From the NCBI RefSeq assembly GCF_038502225.1, contig NC_091303.1:27442830-27506829 (forward strand): a stretch of DNA of 64,000 nucleotides, read 5' to 3'. The notes beneath the pieces were generated by a model. That model had not been told where the DNA came from and did not search any database. It saw only the letters and a list, made by a program, of their open reading frames with translations. The stretch comes from Cherax quadricarinatus. Its lineage: Eukaryota; Arthropoda; Malacostraca; Decapoda; Parastacidae. Positions 56,801 to 64,000 of the stretch are shown one piece after another (position 1 is the first letter of the stretch; each line of letters begins with the position of its first letter). Both the position numbers and the translations under genes were made by a program.

Positions 56801-59800
56801 GTCGTGTGGACATTACCACTGGAGGAGTCGTGTGGACATTACCACTGGAGAAGTCGTGTGGACACTACCACTGGAGGAGTCGTGTGGACACTACCACTGG
56901 AGGAGTCGTGTGGACACTACCACTGGAGGAGTCGTGTGGACATTACCACTGGAGGAGTCGTGTGGACACTACCACTGGAGGAGTCGTGTGGACATTACCA
57001 CTGGAGAAGTCGTGTGGACACTACCACTGGAGGAGTCGTGTGGACACTACCACTGGAGGAGACGTGTGGACATTACCACTGGAGGAGTCGTGTGGACATT
57101 ACCACTAGAGGAGTCGTGTGGACATTACCACTGGAGGAGTCGTGTGGACACTACCACTGGAGGAGTCGTGTGGACACTACCACTGGAGGAGTCGTGTGGA
57201 CACTACCACTGGAGGAGTCGTGTGGACACTACCTCTGGAGGAGTCGTGTGGACATTACCACTGGAGGAGTCGTGTGGACATTACCACTGGAGGAGTCGTG
57301 TGGACATTAACACTGGAGGAGTCGTGTGGACATTACCACTGGAGGAGTCGTGTGGACATTACCACTGGAGGAGTCGTGTGGACATTACCACTGGAGGAGT
57401 CGTGTGGACATTACCACTGGAGGAGTCGTGTGGACACTACCACTGGAGGAGTCGTGTGAACACTACCACTGGAGGAGTCGTGTGGACACTACCACTGGAG
57501 GAGTCGTGTGGACACTACCACTGGAGGAGTCGTGTGGGCACTACCACTGGAAGAGCCGTTTGGACACTGCCACTGGAAGAGTCGTGTGGACACTACCACT
57601 GGAGGAGCCGTGTGGACTCTACCACTGGAGGAGTCGTGTGGACACTACCACTGGAGGAGCCGTGTGGGCACTACCACTGGAGGAGTCGTGTGGACACTAC
57701 CTCTGGAGGAGTCGTGTGGACACTACCACTGGAGGAGTCGTGTGGACACTACCACTGGAGGAGCCGTGTGGACACTACCACTGGAGGAGTCGTGTGGACA
57801 CTACCACTGGAGGTGTCGTGTGGACACTACCACTGGAGGAGTCGCGTGGACACTACCACTGAAGGAGTCGTGTGGACATTACCACTGGAGGAGTCGTGTG
57901 GACACTACCACTGGAGGAGTCGTGTGGACACTACCACTGGAGGAGTCGTGTGGACATTACCACTGGAGGAGTCGTGTGGACATTACCACTGGAGGAGTCG
58001 TGTGGACACTACCACTGGAGGAGTCGTGTGGACACTACCACTGGAGGAGTCGTGTGAACATTACCACTGGAGGAGTCGTGTGGACATTACCACTGGAGGA
58101 GTCGTGTGGACACTACCACTGGAGGAGTCGTGTGGACACTACCACTGGAGGAGTCGTGTGGACATTACCACTGGAGGAGTCGTGTGGACATTACCACTGG
58201 AGGAGTCGTGTGGACATTACCACTGGAGGAGTCGTGTGGACATTACCACTGGAGGAGTCGTGTGGACATTACCACTGGAATAGTCGTGTGGACATTACCA
58301 CTGGAGGATTCGTGTGGACATTACCACTGGAGGATTCGTGTGGACATTACCACTGGAGGAGTCGTGTGGACACTACCACTGGAGGAGTCGTGTGGACATT
58401 ACCACTGGAGGAGTCGTGTGGACATTACCACTGGAGGAGTCGTGTGGACATTACCACTGGAGGAGTCGTGTGGACACTAACACTGGAGGAGTCGTGTGGA
58501 CACTACCACTGGAGGAGCCGTGTGGACATTACCACTGGAGGAGTCGTGTGGACATTGCAACTGGAGGAGTCGTGTGGACATTACCACTGGAGGAGTCGTG
58601 TGGACACTACCACTGGAGGAGTCGTGTGGTCACTACCACTGGAGGAGCCGTGTGGACATTACCACTGGAGGAGTCGTGTGGACATTACCACTGGAGGAAT
58701 CGTGTGGACATTACCACTGGAGGAGTCGTGTGGACATTACCACTGGAGGATTCGTGTGGACATTACCACTGGAGGAGTCGTGTGGACACTACCACTGGAG
58801 GAGTCGTGTGGACACTACCACTGGAGGAGTCGTGTGGACATTTCCACTGAAGGAGTCGTGTGGATATTACCACTGGAGGAGTCGTGTGGACACTACCACT
58901 GGAGGAGCCGTGTGGACATTACCACTGGAGGAGTCGCGTGGACATTACCACTGGAGGAGTCGTGTGGACATTACCACTGGAGGAGTCGTGTGGACATTAC
59001 CACTGGAGGAGTCGTGTGGACACTATCACTGGAGGAGTCGTGTGGACACTACCACTGGAGGAGTCGTGTGGACATTACCACTGGAGGAGTCGTGTGGACA
59101 TTACCACTGGAGGAGTCGTGTGGACATTACCACTGGAGGAGTCGTGTGGACATTACCACTGTAGGAGTCGTGTGGACATTACCACTGGAGGAGTCGTGTG
59201 GACATTACCACTGGAGGAGTCGTGTGGACATTACCACTGGAGGAGTCGTGTGGACATTACCACTGGAGGAGTCGTGTGGACATTACCACTGGAGGAGTCA
59301 TGTGGATACTACCACTGGAGGAGTCGTGTGGACACTACCACTGGAGGAGTCGTGTGGACATTACCACTGGAGGAGTCGTGTGGACACTACCACTGGAGGA
59401 GTCGTGTGGACATTACCACTGGAGGAGTCGTGTGGACATTACCAGTGAAGGAGTCGTGTGGACATTACCACTGGATGGGTCGTGTGGACATTACCACTGG
59501 AGAAGTCGTGTGGACATAACCACTGGAGGAGTCGTGTGGACATTACCACCAGAGGAGTCGTGTGGACACTACCACTGGAGGAGTCGTGTGGACATTACCA
59601 CTGGATGAGTCGTGTGGACATTACCACTGGAGGAGTCGTGTGGATACTACCACTGGAGGAGTCGAGTGGACACTACCACTGGAGGAGTCGTGTGGACACT
59701 ACCACTGGAGGAGTCGTGTGGACATTACCACTGGAGGAGTCGTGTGGACACTACCACTGGAGGAGTCGTGTGGACACTACCACTGGAGGAGTCGTGTGGA

Positions 59801-60862
59801 CACTACCACTGGAGGAGTCGTGTGGACACCACCACTGGAGGAGTCGTGTGGACATTACCACTGGAGGAGTCGTGTGGACACTGCCACTGGAGGAGTCTTG
59901 TGGACACTACCACTGGAAGAGTCGTGTGGACACTACCACTTGAGGAGTCGTGTGGACACTACCACTGGAGGAGTCGTGTGGACACTACCACTGGAGGAGT
60001 CGTGTGGACACTACCACTGGAGGAGTCGTGTGGACACTACCACTGGAGGAGCCATGTGGTTGCTACCACTGGATTAGCCGTATGGATATTACTACTGGAG
60101 GAGTCGTGTGGACACTACCACTGGAGGAGTCGTGTGGACACTACCACTGGAGTAGTCGTGTGGACACTACCACTGGAGGAGTCGTGTGGACACTACCACT
60201 GGAGGAGTCGTGTGGACACTACCACTGGAGGAGTCGTGTGGACACTACCACTGGAGGAGCCATGTGGTTACTACCACTGGATTAGCCGTATGGATGTTAC
60301 TACTGGAGGAGTCGTGTGGACACTACCACTGAAGGAGTCGTGTGGACACTACCACTGGAGTAGTCGTGTGGACACTACCACTGGAGGAGTCGTGTGGACA
60401 CTACCATTGGAGGAGCCATGTGGTTACTACCACTGGATTAGCCGTATGGATATTACTACTGGAGGAGTCGTGTGGACACTACCACTGGAGAAGTCGTGTG
60501 GACACTACCACTGGAGGAGTCGTGTGGACACTACCACTGGAGGAGTCGTGTGGACACTACCACTGGAGGAGCCATGTAGTTACTACCACTGGATTAGCCG
60601 TATGGATATTACTCCTGGAGGAGTCGTGTAGACACTACCACTGGAGGAGCCATGTGGTTACTACCACTGGATTAGCCGTATGGATATTACTACTGGAGGA
60701 GTCGTGTGGACACTACCACTGGAGAAACCGTGTGGACACCACCACTAGAGGAGCGGTGTGGACACTATCATTGGAAGAGCCGTGTAGACACTACCACTGT
60801 AAGAGCCTTGTGGACACTACCACTGGAAGGGCCGTGTGGACTCAATAACTGGAAGAATCATG
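44878..60862. repeat. 26-bp minisatellite array II, about 16 kb
   Basis: About 615 tandem copies of a 26-bp unit (GTGGACACTACCACTGG then AGGAGTCGT). Much of 44900-51300 is nearly identical unit after unit; ACATT variants dominate from about 52500, and a seven-base GGTTAC variant marks 46170-46590, 51660-51930 and 55350-55610. Occasional short units (for example near 47390, 48400-48520, 51280-51500, 54000, 54570) break the phase. The unit lacks stop codons on the plus strand in all frames and has TAG on the minus strand, which explains the very long plus-strand frames. It is the same family as array I (ACCTCTGGAGGAGCC there). Confidence 0.97.
51650..58850. repeat. Higher-order duplication within array II
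   Basis: Rare unit variants recur in the same order 3683 bp apart: ACCATTGG at 51884 and 55567, TAAGAGCCTT at 52541 and 56224, TAAGAGCCG at 52645 and 56328. Farther right the offset shrinks (AAGAGCCGTTT at 54095 and 57551, 3456 bp), so units were lost after the duplication. A block of roughly 3.5-3.7 kb was thus duplicated in tandem. Confidence 0.75.
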
Positions 60863-60867
60863 TGTAG

Positions 60868-60990
60868 TCTACCTGGAAAGGGTTTCTGGGGTCAACTCCC
60901 CTGCAGCCCGGTCTTTGGCCAGGCCTGACGGTGGATCAGGGTCTGATCAACCTAGCTGTCACTACTGGCCGCACATAAACCAACGTACGT
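60868..60990 (-). pseudogene. LINE-A 3' end fragment K
   Basis: The last about 120 bases of LINE-A in minus orientation (ACCTGGAAAGGGTTTCTGGG, GGATCAGGGTCTGATCAACC), more diverged than other copies. It directly abuts array II. Confidence 0.75.
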
Positions 60991-61126
60991 ATAAAAGGAT
61001 TATTTGGTGTTCTGGTAGCGGGGAGTAAATGATACGTCTTCGGAGGCTTCTTACTTTATTGTTAAGTCGTGGTGGGTACACAGGCTTGTGTGTTGTGCCC
61101 ATGGCCCGGGAGGGCCATCCCACGAG
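60991..61126. other. Unassigned short stretch
   Basis: 136 bases between a LINE-A fragment and a SINE tail. It contains GCCCATGGCCCGGGAGGGCC, a partial palindrome. No element recognised. Confidence 0.4.
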
Positions 61127-61183
61127 AGAGAGATAAGATAAGATAAGATAAGATTTCGTTCGGATTTTTAACCCCGGAGGGCT
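61127..61183 (-). mobile_element. SINE 3' tail fragment
   Basis: On the minus strand CCCTCCGGGGTTAAAAATCC, GAACGAAATC and (TTATC)n, the SINE tail again. It directly precedes LINE-A copy H. Confidence 0.75.
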
Positions 61184-62266
61184 GCCATAGTGAAAAGCTC
61201 TGTTCCACAAGGCACAGTACTAGCTCCCATCTTGTTCCTCATCCTCATATCCGACATAGACAAGGATGTCAGCCACAGCACCGTGTCTTCCTTTGCAGAT
61301 GACACCCGAATCTGCATGACAGTGTCTTCCATTGCAGACACTGCAAGGCTCCAGGCGGACATCAACCAAATCTTTCAGTGGGCTGCAGAAAACAATATGA
61401 AGTTCAACGATGAGAAATTTCAATTACTCAGATATGGTAAACATGAGGAAATTAAATCTTCATCAGAGTACAAAACAAATTCTGGCCACAAAATAGAGCG
61501 AAACACTAACGTCAAAGACCTGGGAGTGATTATGTCGGAGGATCTCACCTTCAAGGACCATAACATTGTATCAATCGCAACTGCTAGAAAAATGACAGGA
61601 TGGATAATGAGAACCTTCAAAACTAGGGAGGCCAAGCCCATGATGACACTCTTCAGGTCACTTGTTCTATCTAGGCTGGAATATTGCTGCACTCTAACAG
61701 CACCTTTCAAGGCAGGTGAAATTGCCGACCTAGAAAATGTACAGAGAACTTTCACGGCGCGCATAACGGAGATAAAACACCTCAATTACTGGGAGCGCTT
61801 GAGGTTTCTAAACCTGTATTCCCTGGAACGCAGGAGGGAGAGATACATGATTATATACACCTGGAAAATCCTAGAGGGACTAGTACCGAACTTGCACACG
61901 AAAATCACTCACTACGAAAGCAGAAGACTTGGCAGACGATGCACCATCCCCCCAATGAAAAGCAGGGGTGTCACTAGCACGTTAAGAGACCATACAATAA
62001 GTGTCAGGGGCCCGAGACTGTTCAACTGCCTCCCAGCACACATAAGGGGGATTACCAACAGACCCCTGGCAGTCTTCAAGCTGGCACTGGACAAGCACCT
62101 AAAGTCAGTTCCTGATCAGCCGGGCTGCGGCTCGTACGTTGGTTTGCGTGCAGCCAGCAGCAACAGCCTGGTTGATCAGGCGCTGATCCACCAGGAGGCC
62201 TGGTCACAGACCGGGCCGCGGGGGCGTTGACCCCCGAAACTCTCTCCAGGTAAACTCCAGGTAAAC
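61184..62266 (+). pseudogene. LINE-A copy H, RT end to 3' end
   Basis: Open for about 346 codons from the PQGTVLAPILF box through SFADDTRICMT to TGPRGR (62230). No internal stop, but the copy lacks all upstream RT boxes and the endonuclease. The 3' stem-loop and tail lie at 62215-62266. It is joined directly to the diverged copy I. Confidence 0.9.
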
Positions 62267-63252
62267 AGCACCGTATCATCCTTTGCGGATGATACTAGGA
62301 TCTGCATGAGGCTGTCATCTGCTGAGGACGCGGTTAACCTCCAAGAAGATATAAACAAAGTTTTCCAGTGGGCAACGGTAAACAATATGATGTTCAATGA
62401 GGACAAATTCCAACTACTCCGTTATGGAAAACTGGAGGAGATAATAACTAGAACAGAGTATACTACTGACTCCGGCCATACAATAGAGCGGAAAAATAAT
62501 GTAAGGGACCTGGGAGTAGTAATGTCTGAGGATCTCACTTTCAAGGATCACAACAGTGCCACGATCGCACGTGCAAAGAAAATGATAGGATGGATAATGA
62601 GAACTTTCAAAACGAGAGATGCCAAGCCCATGATGATCCTTTTCAAATCACTTGTTCTCTCTAGGCTGGAATACTGCTGTACATTAACATCTCCATACAA
62701 AGCAGGTGAAATCGCAGATCTAGAGAGTGTACAGAGATCCTTTACTGCACATATAAGTTCTGTCAAGCACCTTAACTACTGGAAACGCTTGGAAGCACTT
62801 GACTTGTACTCGTTGGAACGCAGGAGGGAGAGATATATCATAATCTACACTTGGAAAATCTTGGAAGGAATGGTCCCAAATCTGCACACAGAAATCACTC
62901 CCTACGAAAGTAAAAGACTGGGCAGGCGATGCAAAATGCCGCCAATAAAAAGTAGGGGCGCCATTGGTACACTAAGAGAAAACACCATAAGTGTCCGGGG
63001 CCCAAAACTGTCCAACAGCCTCCCATCAAGCATTAGGGGAATTGCCAATAAACCCCTGGTTGCCTTCAAGAGAGAGCTGGACAGATACCTAAAGTCAGTG
63101 CCGGATCAGCCGGGCTGTGGCTCGTACGTCGGACTGCGTGCGGCCAGCAGTAACAGCCTAGTTGATCAGGCCCTGATCCATCGGGAGGCCTGGTCATGGA
63201 CCGGGCCGCGGGGGCGTTGATCCCCGGAATAACCTCCAGGTAACCTCCAGGT
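62267..63252 (+). pseudogene. LINE-A-related copy I (diverged subfamily)
   Basis: Starts just before FADD (STVSSFADDTRICMRLSSAE) and is open to the stop near 63220 (REAWSWTGPRGR). It aligns with copy H throughout but differs at many positions (for example KSRGAIGTLRENTISVRGPK), so it is a separate subfamily. The tail reads CTCCAGGTAACCTCCAGGTA. Confidence 0.88.
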
Positions 63253-63500
63253 AACCCAGGATAACCCAAGAAAGTCAGTGCGTCATCGAGGACTGTCTAA
63301 CTTATTTCCATTGGGGTCCTTAATCTTGTCCCCCAGGATGCGACCCACACAAGTCGACTAACATCCAGGTACCTATTTGCTGCTAGGTGAACAGGACAAC
63401 ATGTGTAAGGAAACGTGTCCAAATGTTTCCACCCGCCAGGAATCGAACCCGGGCCCACTGTGTGTGAAGCGGGAGCTTTAGCCACCAGGCCACCGGGCTA
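63253..63500 (-). mobile_element. tRNA-Val-derived SINE, second copy (tail-truncated)
   Basis: Same head as the copy at 32032-32333: GCCCGGTGGCCTGGTGGCTA, CTTCACACACAGTG and GGGTTCGATTCC on the minus strand. It holds the GGACCCCAATGGAAATAAGT and CTGACTTTCTTGGGTTATCC blocks but lacks the CTCCGGGG and (TTATC)n end. It joins the tail of copy I at TAACCC. Confidence 0.85.
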
Positions 63501-63675
63501 GTAGGCCTTGTGTCTTGCTGCCAGGCCGCTGTGAGAGTGAGGCGGAGGCAAGGGCATGCAGGCTGGCGTGCCCACCGAGAGGCCTGGCTACAGAGGGCAG
63601 CACCTTAGTGGCGCGAAATATGAACTAAGGTGGCAGACAGCATGGGCTGTCTGTGCAGACAGTACAGGCTGTCTA
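63501..63675. other. Unassigned GC-richer stretch
   Basis: Contains short repeats of GGGCTGTCTGTGCAGACAGT type, near-palindromic. No element recognised. Confidence 0.4.
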
Positions 63676-64000
63676 CATACGAACCAAAGCCCAGCTGGTT
63701 AGGTACTGACTTTAGGTGCCTGTCCAGTGCCTTATTGAAGACAGCCAGGGGTCTATTTGTAATCCCCCTTATGTATGCTGGGAAGCAGTTGAACAGTCTT
63801 GTGCCCCTGACATTTATTGTGTTGTCTCCTAGCATACTCATGATGCTCTTACTTTTCATTGGTGGGATGTTGCATCTGCCGAGTCTTTTGTTTTCGTAGG
63901 AAGTAGTTTTTGTGCAAATGTGGTACTAATCCATCTAGAATTTTTCAATTGTATATTATCACATATTTTTCTTGCCTGCATTCCAGGGAATACAAGTCAA
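63676..64000 (-). pseudogene. LINE-A-related copy J (runs off right edge)
   Basis: The minus strand reads NTINVRGTRLFNCFPAYIRG, ITNRPLAVFNKALDRHLKSV and PNQLGFGSYV, a further diverged LINE-A C-terminal end with a stop-containing 3' part. Continues past the window. Confidence 0.82.

Noticed and set aside
44872..60848. Dozens of overlapping plus-strand ORFs up to 1527 codons
   Set aside because: They are readings of the 26-bp minisatellite in every frame at once. The unit simply lacks plus-strand stops, and no start context, splice signal or non-repeat domain supports a gene.
44878..60862. CRISPR-like array
   Set aside because: Repeats are directly contiguous with no spacers, in a eukaryotic context with LINEs and SINEs.
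44878..60862. Centromeric satellite with CENP-B box
   Set aside because: I find no match to the CENP-B box core (TTCG...A..CGGG) in the unit, and a 26-bp unit alone does not show centromere identity.
63597..63675. Near-palindromic GGCTGTCTGTGCAGACAG as a transposon terminal repeat
   Set aside because: Only one short palindromic site is seen, with no partner end or transposase nearby.

Overview
The window looks like repeat-dominated nuclear DNA of an animal, most likely an arthropod and probably a decapod crustacean. This is inferred from the density and types of LINEs, the (GT)n-linked repeat fragments and the tRNA-Val-like SINEs; no host marker gene is present. I find no single-copy host gene. 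Almost every base belongs to a retroelement, a minisatellite or a microsatellite, and many elements are nested in one another.

Layout. 1-3366: a 26-bp minisatellite (array I), running off the left edge and holding a SINE tail. 3370-11646: LINE debris, comprising a gag-only element (minus, 4071-5560), LINE-A copies in both orientations and a decayed LINE-D split by them. 11647-23050: a long two-ORF I-group LINE (LINE-I; PHD-free CCHC ORF1, EN-RT-RNase H ORF2) whose ORF2 is split by a complete Ty3/gypsy-type LTR element (18425-22771) with LTRs that look identical, a 5-bp target duplication, one open gag-pol frame and a probable self-priming primer site. 23050-25684: (GT)n tracts with LINE-B ends, a 3' end of the gag-only family and more LINE-A. 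25685-30750: a LINE with a PHD-like finger and a 2A-like motif (LINE-2A), broken only by a 111-bp insertion. 30860-34345: RNase H ends of I-group LINEs, a tRNA-derived SINE and LINE-A. 34353-38492: LINE-B on the minus strand, ending in (GT/AC)n. 39872-44385: the longest LINE-A copy, with ORF1. 44878-60862: a 16-kb 26-bp minisatellite (array II). 60868-64000: LINE-A copies and SINE pieces.

How the parts relate. LINE-A, LINE-B, LINE-2A and LINE-D are EN/RT elements of the Jockey/CR1 type. LINE-I and LINE-I' carry RNase H. The gag-only element shares a 3' hairpin motif with LINE-I', and the SINE shares a 3' block with LINE-2A; both look like dependants copied by the machinery of a partner LINE. 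Of the autonomous elements only the LTR element looks intact. LINE-2A would be open without its insertion, LINE-B ORF2 has one in-frame stop, and LINE-I has an 11-bp duplication in ORF1 plus the LTR insertion. Family names here (LINE-A, -B, -D, -I, -I', -2A) are local labels. All homology between copies was judged by eye.
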